This document shows, piece by piece, positions 39,221 to 48,949 of a stretch of DNA of 64,000 nt. A program made the translations under genes and the position numbers. The first letter of the stretch is position 1, and the number at the start of each line of letters is the position of its first letter. The notes beneath the pieces are model-generated. The model saw nothing but the letters and a program-made list of their open reading frames with translations. It did not search any database and had not been told where the DNA came from. Source of the DNA: JACVRW01 sp963765135 (GTDB lineage: Bacteria > Actinomycetota > Thermoleophilia > Solirubrobacterales > Thermoleophilaceae); the NCBI GenBank assembly GCA_963765135.1, contig CAVXUX010000005.1:1-64000 (forward strand), written 5' to 3'.

Positions 39221-41584
39221 TCAGCCGCGAACGATCCGGAACGTCAGCTCCGCCGCGCGCGAGCGGTTGCCGCCCGGATCGGTGGCGACGATCGCGGCCC
39301 GGTAGGGACCCGGCCGCAGCGCCCGCGAGCCGACCCGGCCGCTGAAGCGCACGCGCTGGGCGCCCGGCCGCAGGTTCGACTTGACCATGCTGCCCACCTG
39401 CAGGTAGCGCGTGCAGCGCGGCCGCTTGCGCAGCGACCGCGTGGCGGCGCGGCAGCGCTTGCCCACACGGCGACCCGCCTCGGACCTGGCAATCGAGATC
39501 TTGGCGGTGGCTGCCTCGGAGAGCGTGAACCGGAACGTGGACACCTGACCGACCTTGAAGCGCTTTCGCGACAGCGACAGCTTGGTGACCTTCGGACGGG
39601 TGCGGTCGCCGATCGGAGGCGGCGGTGGCGGCGGGTTCGTCTGCGACGGCAGCGAGAAGTCCTGGACGGGCGTCGTGTCGTTGTTGCCGGACGTCGACGC
39701 GCGGAAGCCCATCCCGCGCGCGGCGAACACCGCCCAGATGCGGTCGCGATCGCCGAAGCCGCGGTTCAGGTCCGCCTGCAGGATCGCGTTGCGCATGTCG
39801 AGGAAGGTGGGGTTCACGGGAGCGAGTCGCAGGCCGTCGGTGACCAGCGCCCGCGCCCGCTCGATGCCGGCGCCCGCCCCGTAGTCGGCGATCAGCCGGG
39901 TGCGCAGGTCCCACAGCGTCTCCACCCAGATCTCCCCGTCGGCGTGCACCTCGGGCACGCCCAGCGACCTTGCCGAAGTCGCCGTACGTGTAGCCACCCG
40001 AGCCGGCTCCCGGGGTTCCCGGGCAGGCGGCCGGCGACGCGCCGACCGGGCAGTCGAACGGCTGGCTGCGCAGGACGTCGCGCTCGTACTTGCCCGCCCG
40101 CAGCTCCCCGGGCGCAGCCGAATCCGGCTCGAAGCCCTGCGCGTTCAGCGCATCCAGGCCGTACCAGTCGGCAAGGCCCTCGTCCATGGCGCCGGGCTGC
40201 GCCCCGTTCATCCCCGGGAACCCGGCCCGCATCCGTGACCAGCCGGTTCGTCATGCCGTGGGTGTACTCGTGGTAGACGATGAGCGCGTCGTCGGCCGGG
40301 TTGACGTCGTACTCGCTGCCGCCGGTGCAGAAGCTCGACCAGAGGTAGAGCTGCATCACCAGGGGCATTCCCTCCGGCACTGGGATGACGAACGCGTTGT
40401 TGGTGTAGCCCTGACCGCTCGGTCCGCCGCTGCAGGCCGGGAAGTCGTCGTCGGGAGGGGCCGCGGTGGCGGCCCCGTCGTCGACCTGGGCGTTCACGCG
40501 GTCGCTGCCCTCGAAGTTGTTCGAGCTGGCACCGAAGCCGATGCCGGGCGCGTCACGCAAATGGTCGTGAAAGAGGTTGACGAAGTAGAAGAGCTGCGTG
40601 CCGGCCTGGGCGAGATTGTCGCGCCAGCTGAATCCCAGGGCGAAGTTGTTCCAGGAGCATCCGACCGGCGGGCAGTCCTGACCCGGGGAGGTCGCCGGGT
40701 GCACTTCCTGGGTGTAGTTCCAGGCCCCGGGCGCCGAGGGCGCTATTTCGTGGCCGGGCGCCGGATCGGGAGCGGGCGGCGGGAAGCCGTCGATGTCGTC
40801 CTCAGGGTCGGTGTAGACGTGGGCGTTCTGGCCCATCAGGCTGTCCGACGCGGTCAACCAGGGAGGGTCGAAGACCTTGGCCGTCTGCGTCCCGCCCTGC
40901 GGGGCCCCGGGATAGTTGTCGAACGCCAGCGCGGTGGCCTCTCGGACCAGGTTGACCCGGTAGAGCGTGTCGCCGTTGTCGGCGTCCACCACGGCGTCGT
41001 AGAAGTGCCGCGCGTCGGCCCGGAGCAGGACCCGCCAGGCGAGGCGATCTCCCATCACCGTCAGGCTGGCCCGCTGGCCGTCCGCGAAGTCGGTGGCGCG
41101 CTCGACCCCGCCCCGCCTGGTCGGCTGCCCCGGCACGACCGCGGCCCCGACGGCGCGGCCCGCTGCCAGCAGCGCGTCCAGCGCGGACAGGCGCGGCTCG
41201 ATCGAGGCGACCCGCGGGTCGGGCTGCGCGCCGGCGCCGACGTTGATCAGCCGCCCGTCCGCGTCCACGTTCGCACGCAGCCCCGGGCCGAAGACCGGGA
41301 TGCCGCGATAGGACTGCTCCCACTGGAGGTGGACGGCCCCCTTGCCGAAGCGGTAGGCACGGCGCCAGCGTGAGGCCGGCGAGGTCGCCCTCGTCGAGCC
41401 TGAACGTGCCGGGATGCCCGCGCACGTAGTCGAGCGCGATCGTCGTCGGGCGGTGCTCGCTGGGCGCCGTGAGGAAGCCGCCGGCACGCGCGTGCAGCGG
41501 CTCGCGCACCGGCCGCGCGGCGCTGGCACCGGACGCACCGACGAGAAGCGCGGCGACCGCGCCGAGGATCACGACCCTGCCCAC
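39221..41584 (-). CDS. secreted fungalysin-type metalloprotease, M36 family (three frameshifts)
   Basis: After removing three single-base insertions (near 41370, 40228 and 39966) the protein is 786 aa. It starts with GTG, 9 nt from a TACCCT -10 box, and a signal peptide (LGAVAALLVGASGASAA). A propeptide with LQWEQSYRGIPVFG follows, then a catalytic domain with YFVNLFHDHL and the zinc motif HEYTHGMTNRL (HExxH), and the downstream MDEGLADWYGL. A Pro-rich linker (TNPPPPPPP) leads to a C-terminal Ig-like domain with repeats found in bacterial cell-surface proteins. M36 enzymes are secreted zinc endopeptidases. It separates menE from menB and has no obvious tie to menaquinone. Confidence 0.85.
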
Positions 41585-41593
41585 TGACGCCGC

Positions 41594-41599
41594 AGGGTA
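41594..41599 (-). promoter_or_regulatory. -10 box of the M36 protease gene
   Basis: TACCCT lies exactly 9 nt before the GTG start at 41584, with no Shine-Dalgarno. The same 52-bp gap holds TAAGGT (41620-41625), a possible -10 for menB, 11 nt from its ATG. Confidence 0.45.
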
Positions 41600-41636
41600 T
41601 CCCGCAGGGCGGGCGCAACTAAGGTTTGTGGACGAA

Positions 41637-42506
41637 ATGACGACCTCCTGGACCGAGCAGCAGGCCCAGCGCCAGATCGAGCCCGCGGCCGACTGGCAGC
41701 CGGGCGGCGGCGAGTACGAGGACATCCGCTACGAGGTGGCCGGGGGGATCGCGAAGATCACCATCGACCGGCCCGAGCTGCGCAACGCGTTCCGGCCCGA
41801 GACCCTGATCGAGATCTCCGAGGCGCTCGACCGCGCCCGCGAGGACACCGAGGTCGGCGTGATCGTGCTGACGGGCGAGGGCCCGCTGGCGTTCTGCTCG
41901 GGCGGCGACCAGCAGGTGCGCGGCGACTCGGGCTACGTCGCGGGTGGAGCGACCGTCGGGCGCTTCCACGTGACCGACCTCCAGGTGCAGATGCGGCGCA
42001 CACCCAAGCCGATCGTGGCGATGGTCGCGGGCTACGCGATCGGGGGCGGCCACGTCCTGCACGTGGTGTGCGACCTCACGATCGCCGCCGACAACGCGCG
42101 CTTCGGCCAGACCGGGCCGCGCGTGGGCAGCTTCGACGGCGGCTTCGGTGCCAGCCTGCTTGCCGCTCAGGTGGGCCAGAAGAAGGCCAAGGAGATCTGG
42201 TTCCTGTGCCGCCAGTACGGCGCCGAGGAGGCGCTCGAGATGGGGCTCGTGAACGCCGTCGTCCCGCTCGAGCAGCTCGAGGTCGAGACCGTGCGCTGGT
42301 GCGGCGAGATGCTCGAGCTGTCGCCGTTCGCGCTGCGGCTGCTCAAGGCGAGCTTCAACGCGGCCGAGGACGGCCTCGCGGGGATCCAGCAGCTGGCCCA
42401 CGACGCCAACCTCCTGTTCTACGCGAGCGAGGAGGCTCAGGAGGGCCGGGACGCCTACCGGGAGAAGCGGCGGCCGGACTTCGGGAAGTTCCCGAAGCGG
42501 CCGTGA
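41637..42506 (+). CDS. menB: 1,4-dihydroxy-2-naphthoyl-CoA synthase
   Basis: This 289-aa crotonase-fold enzyme closes the second ring of the menaquinone naphthalene. CSGGDQ and GYAIGGGHVLHVVCDLT form the oxyanion and CoA sites. FGQTGPRVGSFDGGFGA is the MenB hallmark. The C-terminal tail YREKRRPDFGKFPK is also typical. It overlaps menA (GTGA), heading menB-menA-menC. GTG at 41628 is an alternative in-frame start. Confidence 0.96.
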   Translation: MTTSWTEQQAQRQIEPAADWQPGGGEYEDIRYEVAGGIAKITIDRPELRNAFRPETLIEISEALDRAREDTEVGVIVLTGEGPLAFCSGGDQQVRGDSGYVAGGATVGRFHVTDLQVQMRRTPKPIVAMVAGYAIGGGHVLHVVCDLTIAADNARFGQTGPRVGSFDGGFGASLLAAQVGQKKAKEIWFLCRQYGAEEALEMGLVNAVVPLEQLEVETVRWCGEMLELSPFALRLLKASFNAAEDGLAGIQQLAHDANLLFYASEEAQEGRDAYREKRRPDFGKFPKRP

Positions 42507-43417
42507 GCGGCGCGGTCGGCCGAGCGGCGGCTCCGCGCGGCACAGTCAGGCTGTGGCTGCTCGCGGCGCGCCCGCGCACCCTGCCCGCCGCGGTGGCGCC
42601 CGTGCTGGTCGGCACCTCTCTGGCGGCTACCCAGGACGACTTCAGCGTGCTGCCGTTCGTCGCCGCGCTGGTCGGCAGCGTCTTCATCCAGATCGGCACG
42701 AACCTCTCTAACGACTACTCGGACGCTCGCCGCGGAGCCGACACCGAGGAGCGGCTCGGCCCGGTGCGCGTGACGGCCGGCGGGCTGATGCCGCCGAAGC
42801 GGGTGCTGGTGGGGACCTACGTGGCGTTCGGGGTCGCGGTCGTGGCGGGCCTCTACCTGGCGTCGGTCGCCGGCTGGGAGCTGCTGGTGGTCGGCGTCGC
42901 CTCGATCCTCGCGGGCGTGCTCTACACGGGTGGGCCGCGTCCCTACGGGTACGAGGGCCTCGGCGAGTTGTTCGTGTTCGTGTTCTTCGGGGTGGTGGCG
43001 GTGGTCGGGTCCTACTACGTCCAGGCGGAGGAGCTGCGCTGGGAGGCCTACGCGCTGGCCGTGCCGGTCGGCCTGCTCGCGTCCGCGATCCTGGTGGTCA
43101 ACAACGTGCGCGACATCGACACCGACCGGCGCGCCGGCAAGCGCACCCTGGCGGTCAAGCTCGGCCGCGACCGCGCCCGGCTGCTGTACACGGCGATGGT
43201 GATCCTCGCGTTCGCCGCGCCGGCCGCCACCTGGGCCTTCGGGGGGCTGAGCGCCTGGCTGCTGCTCACCCTCGCGGCGCTGCCGCTGGCGCCGCCGCTG
43301 ATCGAGACCGTGTCGTCGCGCACCGACGGGCCGGCGCTGAACGGGGCTCTGGCTGGCACAGGACGGCTGCTGGCCGTCTTCTCGCTGCTCCTGTCCGCCG
43401 GTGTGTTGCTGTCGTGA
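42503..43417 (+). CDS. menA: 1,4-dihydroxy-2-naphthoate polyprenyltransferase
   Basis: This 304-aa UbiA-family membrane enzyme attaches the isoprenoid tail to DHNA, giving demethylmenaquinone. About eight or nine hydrophobic spans are visible. The two Asp-rich motifs are NLSNDYSDARRGAD near 69-82 and NNVRDIDTDRRAGKRTLA near 198-215. RPRTLPAAVAPVLVGT near the N-terminus is a MenA signature. GTG overlaps the menB stop and its own stop overlaps menC, so the three genes are translationally coupled. Confidence 0.95.
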   Translation: MSGAVGRAAAPRGTVRLWLLAARPRTLPAAVAPVLVGTSLAATQDDFSVLPFVAALVGSVFIQIGTNLSNDYSDARRGADTEERLGPVRVTAGGLMPPKRVLVGTYVAFGVAVVAGLYLASVAGWELLVVGVASILAGVLYTGGPRPYGYEGLGELFVFVFFGVVAVVGSYYVQAEELRWEAYALAVPVGLLASAILVVNNVRDIDTDRRAGKRTLAVKLGRDRARLLYTAMVILAFAAPAATWAFGGLSAWLLLTLAALPLAPPLIETVSSRTDGPALNGALAGTGRLLAVFSLLLSAGVLLS

Positions 43418-44418
43418 AGCGCAGCCTGCTGCGGCTGTCGCTCCCGTTCCGCGAGCCGTTCGTGACCGCGGGCGGCGTGGTGAGCGCGCGCGAGCTGGTG
43501 GTGCTGCGGCTGGAGGCGAGCGACGGGACGGTCGGCTGGGGTGAGGCGGCGCCGTTCGAGCCCTACGACGGAGTGCCGCTCGACCGCGCGATCGCCGCGC
43601 TGAGCGGCGGTGGCGGCCGGCGCCCGCCCCAGGCGCGCGCCGCGGAGGAGATCGCCCGGCTCGACCTCGAGGCGCGCCAGGAGGGGCGCCCGCTGGCCGA
43701 GCCCAAGCGCGACGCGCTGCCGGTGAACTTCACGCTGTCGGGCGGGCCGCCGGAGGAGGTGGCCGAGCGCGCCCGCGAGGGGCTGCGCGCCGGCTATGCC
43801 TGCTTCAAGGTCAAGGTCGGGCTGCCCGGGGACGTGGAACGGGTGGCGGCTGTGCGCGAGGCCGTCGGTCCGTGGCCCGCGCTGCGGGTGGACGCCAACC
43901 GCGCCTGGTCGGTCGACGACGCGGTGGCGCGCATCCGCGAGCTGGAGCAGTTCGACCTCGAGTTCGTGGAGCAGCCGTGCCGCACGCTCGACGAGCTGCG
44001 CCAGGTGCGCGGACGCGTGTCCACGCCGATCGCGGCCGACGAGTCGGTCGGCTCCCCGCGCGCGGTGCGGCGGGTCGTGGAGACAGAGGCCTGCGACGTC
44101 GTCAACGTGAAGCTGGCGAGCGCCGGCGGCTTCAAGCCCGCGCGCGAGGCGCTGCGGCTGGCCCGGGCGAAGGGGCTCGGCGCCTTCCTGTCGAGCACGC
44201 TCGACGGGCCCTGGGGCATCGCCGCCGCGCTTCAGCTGGCAGCGGCGGAGGACCTGCAGCTGGCCTGCGGGCTCGCGACGCTCGAGCTGTTCGACTCGCC
44301 GCTGGCGCGAGCGCTGCCGGCGCCGGTCAACGGGACGCTGCGGGTGCCGTTGGGGCCGGGGCTGGGAGTGGACGAGAGCGCCCTGGCCGAGATCGTGGTC
44401 GACGAGCTCCCGGCCTAG
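43414..44418 (+). CDS. menC: o-succinylbenzoate synthase
   Basis: This 334-aa enolase-superfamily enzyme dehydrates SHCHC to o-succinylbenzoate. The catalytic lysine pair is K132/K134 in FKVKV. Metal ligands lie in RVDANRAWS, FVEQPC and IAADESVGS, and the second-side lysine in VVNVKLASAGG. It has the capping domain with WGEAAPFEPYDG. Last gene of menB-menA-menC; GTG overlaps the menA stop. Intact. Confidence 0.93.
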   Translation: MKRSLLRLSLPFREPFVTAGGVVSARELVVLRLEASDGTVGWGEAAPFEPYDGVPLDRAIAALSGGGGRRPPQARAAEEIARLDLEARQEGRPLAEPKRDALPVNFTLSGGPPEEVAERAREGLRAGYACFKVKVGLPGDVERVAAVREAVGPWPALRVDANRAWSVDDAVARIRELEQFDLEFVEQPCRTLDELRQVRGRVSTPIAADESVGSPRAVRRVVETEACDVVNVKLASAGGFKPAREALRLARAKGLGAFLSSTLDGPWGIAAALQLAAAEDLQLACGLATLELFDSPLARALPAPVNGTLRVPLGPGLGVDESALAEIVVDELPA

Positions 44419-44443
44419 GGCGCTTCGCCCTCCCGCAGCTCAC

Positions 44444-44965
44444 TCAGTCGCGCAGCTGGCCACGGATCTCGCCGGTCGGGTAGGTCTCGCTGTGGACGTT
44501 GGCGTAGGCCACGCCCGCACGGATCGCGCCGACCAACTCGTCGAACTCCATCGGATCGATGCCCTGGTCCACAGGGCCGACCACGTCGGCCGGCCTGATC
44601 GTCCCGCTGATCGTCGCCGGCGCGGGTGGGCACGCTTGGGTGCCGGCCGGGCCGTTACCGAGGTTCGAGCACAGGAACACGCTGATCCCGCCGTTCACCG
44701 AGCGCTGGCCGATGTGGATGTGCGCCTGCTGCACCGCACCGGTCAGGTCGGCATAGCTCAGCTCGTAACGGATCTCCTGGCTGCTCGTCCGCAGCTTCGC
44801 GCGGAACTTGCCGCCGGCGTCTGTGGAGATCGCGGGAACCTCCTGGAAGCCGGTCAGCTTGGTCCGAACCTCCCTCTCTCCGCCCGCCAGGGCGGTCGTG
44901 GTCGCCACGGCAGCGATACCCAGCACCGCCACCGCGCCTGCGATGTGAAACCTCTCCCTCCTCAT
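44444..44965 (-). CDS. secreted CHRD domain protein
   Basis: This 173-aa protein has a signal peptide at about 1-27 (AGAVAVLGIAAVATTTALAGG). A single CHRD domain follows: LTGFQEVPAISTDAGGKF, then AHIHIGQRSVNGGISVFLC and YANVHSETYPTGEIRGQL. CHRD domains occur in chordin and in many bacterial extracellular proteins; their ligand is generally unknown. It lies between menC (convergent) and menH. Function not assigned. Confidence 0.85.
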   Translation of the reverse strand: MRRERFHIAGAVAVLGIAAVATTTALAGGEREVRTKLTGFQEVPAISTDAGGKFRAKLRTSSQEIRYELSYADLTGAVQQAHIHIGQRSVNGGISVFLCSNLGNGPAGTQACPPAPATISGTIRPADVVGPVDQGIDPMEFDELVGAIRAGVAYANVHSETYPTGEIRGQLRD

Positions 44966-44986
44966 GGCTGGGCATACGCACCCGGC

Positions 44987-45685
44987 TCAGCCCAGGTTCG
45001 AGCGAAAAGCGGCAACCAGCTCGGCGACGTGGGCTGGCTGCTGGAGCTGTGCCGCGTGGCCGGCGTTCTCGACGATGCTCGCGTGGGCGTTCGGGGCGGT
45101 GTCGGCGATCTTCTTCGCCGCCGACACGTAGCCCTCGTCGCGCCCGCCCGCGATCGCAAGGAGGGGCAGCTCGAACGTGAGCAGGGCGGACCAGACCGGC
45201 TCGAGCACCCCCTGGCCGGCCGTGCGCAGCAGCTGAGCCAGCGAACGCGGGTCCTGCGCCAATCGCCCGGCGCGCTGCTGCTCGATCAGGGCGTCCGACT
45301 GATCCGCGAACAGCGGCTGGCGCTCCCACACCGCGACGATGTCCTCGATCGGCGCCGCCTCGATCCAGGAAGCCAGGCGCTCGTCCGCCTCGGCCCGGGC
45401 GGCCCGCTCGGCCGCCTCCTCGATGCCGGCGGTGACGCCGACCGTAACGAGGCCCGCGTAGCGCCCAGGGTCGCGCAGCGCGGCTCGCAGCGCGAGCCGG
45501 CCGCCGAGGGAGTAGCCGACGAGCAGGGCCTGGGCGCCGGCGGCGGCGATCTCCTCGAGGCGGCCCTCGAAGGAGTGGTCGCGGTGGTCGAGCAGCGTGG
45601 TCGGCGGGTCGAGGCGCTCGGCGACCGGCGCCCAGGCGCTGGCGGGCTGCATGAAGCCGGGGATGAACAGGACGGGTACGGCCAT
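44987..45685 (-). CDS. menH: 2-succinyl-6-hydroxy-2,4-cyclohexadiene-1-carboxylate synthase (alpha/beta hydrolase)
   Basis: This 232-aa alpha/beta hydrolase has the nucleophile elbow GYSLGG with S59. The acid is in IAGGRDEGY and the histidine in ENAGHAAQLQQP. The small size and GGRLAL after the nucleophile suit MenH, which removes pyruvate from the MenD product. Position is decisive: it is divergent from menD across a 130-bp region with the men palindrome. Alone the sequence could also be another small hydrolase. Confidence 0.85.
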   Translation of the reverse strand: MAVPVLFIPGFMQPASAWAPVAERLDPPTTLLDHRDHSFEGRLEEIAAAGAQALLVGYSLGGRLALRAALRDPGRYAGLVTVGVTAGIEEAAERAARAEADERLASWIEAAPIEDIVAVWERQPLFADQSDALIEQQRAGRLAQDPRSLAQLLRTAGQGVLEPVWSALLTFELPLLAIAGGRDEGYVSAAKKIADTAPNAHASIVENAGHAAQLQQPAHVAELVAAFRSNLG

Positions 45686-45739
45686 TGCCCGGATTGTTTA
45701 ACAGCAGCCACCAGAGCTGCGCCCCCCAGCCGCTTTCGC

Positions 45740-45792
45740 CGAGTGCGGTCGTCAAAAGTTGCGGATAGCGCCACGTTGGACGACCACACTCG
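45740..45792. promoter_or_regulatory. palindromic operator-like element, menH/menD promoter
   Basis: Left arm CGAGTGCGGTCGTC (45740-45753) and right arm GACGACCACACTCG (45779-45792) are inverted repeats, identical at 13 of 14 positions, separated by 25 nt. The spacer contains AAAGTTGCG. The same arms and the same spacer core occur upstream of menF at 57585-57630. The position between divergent menH and menD makes it a likely regulator binding site. Confidence 0.75.
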
Positions 45793-45803
45793 ACCGCGGC
45801 GGG

Positions 45804-45809
45804 TAGCGT
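45804..45809 (+). promoter_or_regulatory. -10 box of menD
   Basis: TAGCGT lies 8 nt before the menD GTG and 11 nt after the palindrome. No Shine-Dalgarno, so a leaderless menD mRNA is likely. Confidence 0.45.
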
Positions 45810-45817
45810 CTCGCGCC

Positions 45818-47464
45818 GTGGAGCCGATCAATCGGACCTATGCGCCGTTGCAGGCGTTTGTAGACGAGCTGGTTCGGTGCGGGTTGCGGCACGCGGTCAC
45901 CTGTCCGGGCTCGCGCAACGCGCCGCTCGCGCTAACCCTCGCCGGCCGACCCGAGCTCGAGGCGGTCTCGGTGCTCGACGAGCGCTGCGCCGGCTTCTTC
46001 GCGCTCGGCATGGCCAAGGCGACCGGCCGGCCCGTGGCCGTCACGTGCACCTCGGGTACCGCGGCCGCCAACCTGCATCCCGCCGTCATCGAGGCCTGGG
46101 AGGCGCGCGTCCCGTTGATCGTGCTGACCGCCGACCGCCCGCCCGAGCTCCGCGAGGTCGGCGCCGGCCAGTCGATCGACCAGGTGAAGCTCTACGGCAG
46201 CGCGGTGAACTGGTTCGTCGAGGTGGGCACCCACGAGCCGAGCCGCGAGACCGCCATCCATCACCGCGCGCTCGCCTGCCGCGCCTACTGGACCGCCGCC
46301 GGCGAGCGGCCGGGCCCGGTGCACCTCAACTTCCCCCTGCGCGAGCCGCTGGCGCCCCAGCCCGAGCCACTCGACGCCGCCGACTGGGCCGGCCGCCCGG
46401 ACGGCCGGCCCTGGACCGAGCTGCGCCAGCACACCTCCGCCCCCCACGCCGACGACGTGCAGGAGCTGGCGGCGCGCATCGCCGCCGAGCCGCGCGGCGC
46501 GATCGTCTGCGGCCCCACCGCCGAGGACGTGGCCGAGCCCGCCGCGCGGCTGGCGGCCGCCTGCGGTTGGCCGCTGCTCGCCGAGCCGACCTCGGGCGTG
46601 CGCTGCGGCCCGCACGACCGTTCGCACGTCGTCGCCCACTACGACGTGCTGCTGCGCGTCGAGGGCTTTGCCGCCGCACACCCGCCCGGCCTGCTCCTGC
46701 GCGTGGGCGACATGCCCACTTCGAAGCCGCTCCGGACCTGGGCAGCCGAAGCGCCGCAGGTCGTCCTCGACCCCCACGCGGCCTGGCACGAGCCGACCAG
46801 GCGCGCGGAGCTGCTGCTGCGAAGCGCCGCCGGCCCCACCCTCGACGCCCTGGCCGCCGCTGTTGAGGTCAGGAGCGCCGTAGCCGACTCGGCGTGGTTG
46901 AGCGGGTGGCGCGCAGCGGACGCGGTCGTGCCCGAGGCCCTCGCCGAGGCGCCCGACGCCTTCGAGCCCAAGCTCCTGGCCGCCCTCGAGCCCGAGCTCC
47001 CCGACGGCGCGATCGTCTGGCTCAGCTCCTCGATGCCGGTGCGCGACGTGGAGGCCTGCTTCCCCCAGTCGCCCAAACGGCTGCGCTTCCTCGCCAACCG
47101 CGGCGCGAACGGCATCGACGGCGTCGTCTCGTCGGCGGCGGGCGCCACGCTGGCCGCCAAGACGCCGGCCTGGCTGCTGACCGGCGAGCTGGCGCTCCTG
47201 CATGACGTCGGCGGCCTGCTGGCCGCGCGGCGGGCCGAAGCGGACCTGCAGGTCGTCTGCATCAACAACGGCGGCGGCGCCATCTTCGACTTCCTCCCCG
47301 TGGCCGAGCACGCCGACCCGGCGCTCTACGAGGAGCACATCGCCACCCCTTCGCGAGCCGACCTGGCCGCGCTCGCTCCCGAGATCAGGGAGATCCGCAC
47401 AGACCGCGCCACGAACGTGGAGTGGCACCGCCGGCTGGTCGAGGCGGTCGGGGCCCGGCTCTAG
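45818..47464 (+). CDS. menD: 2-succinyl-5-enolpyruvyl-6-hydroxy-3-cyclohexene-1-carboxylate synthase
   Basis: This 548-aa thiamine diphosphate enzyme joins isochorismate and 2-oxoglutarate, the committed step to menaquinone. The ThDP-activating glutamate is E55 in LDERCAGFFALG. CTSGTAAANLHPAVIEA, the isochorismate-side FLANRGANGIDGVVSSAAG, and GELALLHDVGGLL with INNGGGAIFDFLP for cofactor and metal are MenD hallmarks. GTG at 45818 follows a -10 box by 8 nt. The stop overlaps the convergent last mce gene by 4 bp. Intact. Confidence 0.96.
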   Translation: MEPINRTYAPLQAFVDELVRCGLRHAVTCPGSRNAPLALTLAGRPELEAVSVLDERCAGFFALGMAKATGRPVAVTCTSGTAAANLHPAVIEAWEARVPLIVLTADRPPELREVGAGQSIDQVKLYGSAVNWFVEVGTHEPSRETAIHHRALACRAYWTAAGERPGPVHLNFPLREPLAPQPEPLDAADWAGRPDGRPWTELRQHTSAPHADDVQELAARIAAEPRGAIVCGPTAEDVAEPAARLAAACGWPLLAEPTSGVRCGPHDRSHVVAHYDVLLRVEGFAAAHPPGLLLRVGDMPTSKPLRTWAAEAPQVVLDPHAAWHEPTRRAELLLRSAAGPTLDALAAAVEVRSAVADSAWLSGWRAADAVVPEALAEAPDAFEPKLLAALEPELPDGAIVWLSSSMPVRDVEACFPQSPKRLRFLANRGANGIDGVVSSAAGATLAAKTPAWLLTGELALLHDVGGLLAARRAEADLQVVCINNGGGAIFDFLPVAEHADPALYEEHIATPSRADLAALAPEIREIRTDRATNVEWHRRLVEAVGARL

Positions 47465-48949
47465 GGCCTCGCCGGCGAGTTGCCCTCGGTGCCCTTGGGC
47501 GCGTCCACCACCGGCGCGTGCCCGGGGCGCAGGCGCGGGTATTGCTGGTCCTGGAAGAGCTGCTCCGGCGCGACGAAGCAGGGTGGCTCCGCATCGCCGC
47601 CGCTGCCCGACGGGTTGCGCTGCTCGCCGCCGTTCGGGTCGCAGTCGAAGCTCTCGACCACGCCGAGCGGGATGGCGCGCGTGTACGCGTTCGGCGCGAT
47701 GTAGGCGTTGCCGCGATCCCACGGCGGGCGTGTGCTCCGCTGCTGGAGCGAGCGGCTGTCGATGACCGCCAGCTGCGGCGAGGTAGTGCTCGCCCGCGCC
47801 GTTGGCCTGGTAGCCACCCTGGCCGGTCCCGCCGAGCGACGAGGCGCCGAGCGACAGGAACTGGCCGACCTGACCGCGGCTGAAGGACAGGTAGGCGAGG
47901 ATCGGGTTGAGCTCGCGCAGGAACACGTGGGTGGACTCGAGCAGCGGCTCCGCGCCCTCGAGGAAGCGCTCGGCCGCCGGCACGCCGGTCGCCGAGGCGT
48001 CCACGAGCGGGCCGATGTTGCGGAACAGCTTCTCCAGGTCCGGCGACAGGTCGCCGAGGTCGCGCACGCGTCGGCGCCAGGTCGTCGGCCGGCTCGCGCA
48101 GGTCGCGCACGAGCGGGTCGGTGTTGCGCGCGAAGTGCTCCAGCCGCGCCGACCGTCGTGCGCGTCTCGCGCAGGAACGTGGGCAGGATCTGGAACGTCT
48201 CGGCCAGCGCATCGTCGCGCGACGCGAGCGCCGAGAACGTGGCCTGCCCGTTGGTGATCAGGCCGCGCAGCTGGCCGTCCTCGCGCGAGACCGCATCGAA
48301 CACGCGGCCGGTGTCGCGCACCACGCGGCGCAGCGCCACCTCCTGCTCGTCCAGCGGGCGCAGCAGGTCGGCGCCGTCCTCGAAGAACGGCGCGGCGTTG
48401 CCGAGCGAGTCGTTGAGGTCCGAGGCGAACTGGCCCGTCGACGCGATGCCCGCGTCGTGCAGCCACTCCTGGAAGTACCGGCGCGTGGTCGGGTCGAAGG
48501 CGCGGAAGACCTCGTCGAGCTCGACCGTGTCCTGGACGTTCGCTCGCCTCAGCGTCCCGCCGTCGGGCAGGTTCTCGCTGTCCGCCTCCCCCGGCGACAG
48601 CTCCACGTAGGTCTCCCCCAGCAGGCTCTTCTGCCGCAGGATCGCCCGCGTGTCGACCTTCACCGGCGCGAAGCGCGAGTCCAGCTCGATCTCGGCCTCG
48701 GTGGTGCGGCCGCCCGGGCCCAGCTCGGTCGCCCTGACCTTGCCGACGTTCACGCCGGCCATCCGGACGTCGGCCTCCTTGGCGAGCAGCGTCGCCTCGG
48801 GGAAGTTCGCCTTGAAGCGGTAGCCCTCCGGCCGCAGCGGCAGCGTGCCGCCGAACGACACCCACAGGAACAGCAGCAGCGCCGAACACCGACAGGGTGA
48901 ACAGCAGCATCGCCGCGATCCGTCCGAGTGTCGGCGGGTTCTTGTTCAT
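47461..48949 (-). CDS. MlaD/Mce domain protein, sixth gene of mce cluster (four frameshifts)
   Basis: Removing four single-base insertions (near 48880, 48150, 48065 and 47775) gives 494 aa. An N-terminal membrane anchor (RIAAMLLFTLSVFGA) is followed by an Mce domain (YRFKANFPEATLLAKEADVR, then AGVNVGKVRATELGPGGRT). A long helical region follows and a Cys-containing C-terminus (ESFDCDPNGGEQRN, then PPCFVAPEQLF). Mce proteins form hexameric tubes that carry lipids between membrane and envelope. The ATG overlaps the stop of the previous mce gene (ATGA). The specific lipid is unknown. Confidence 0.85.
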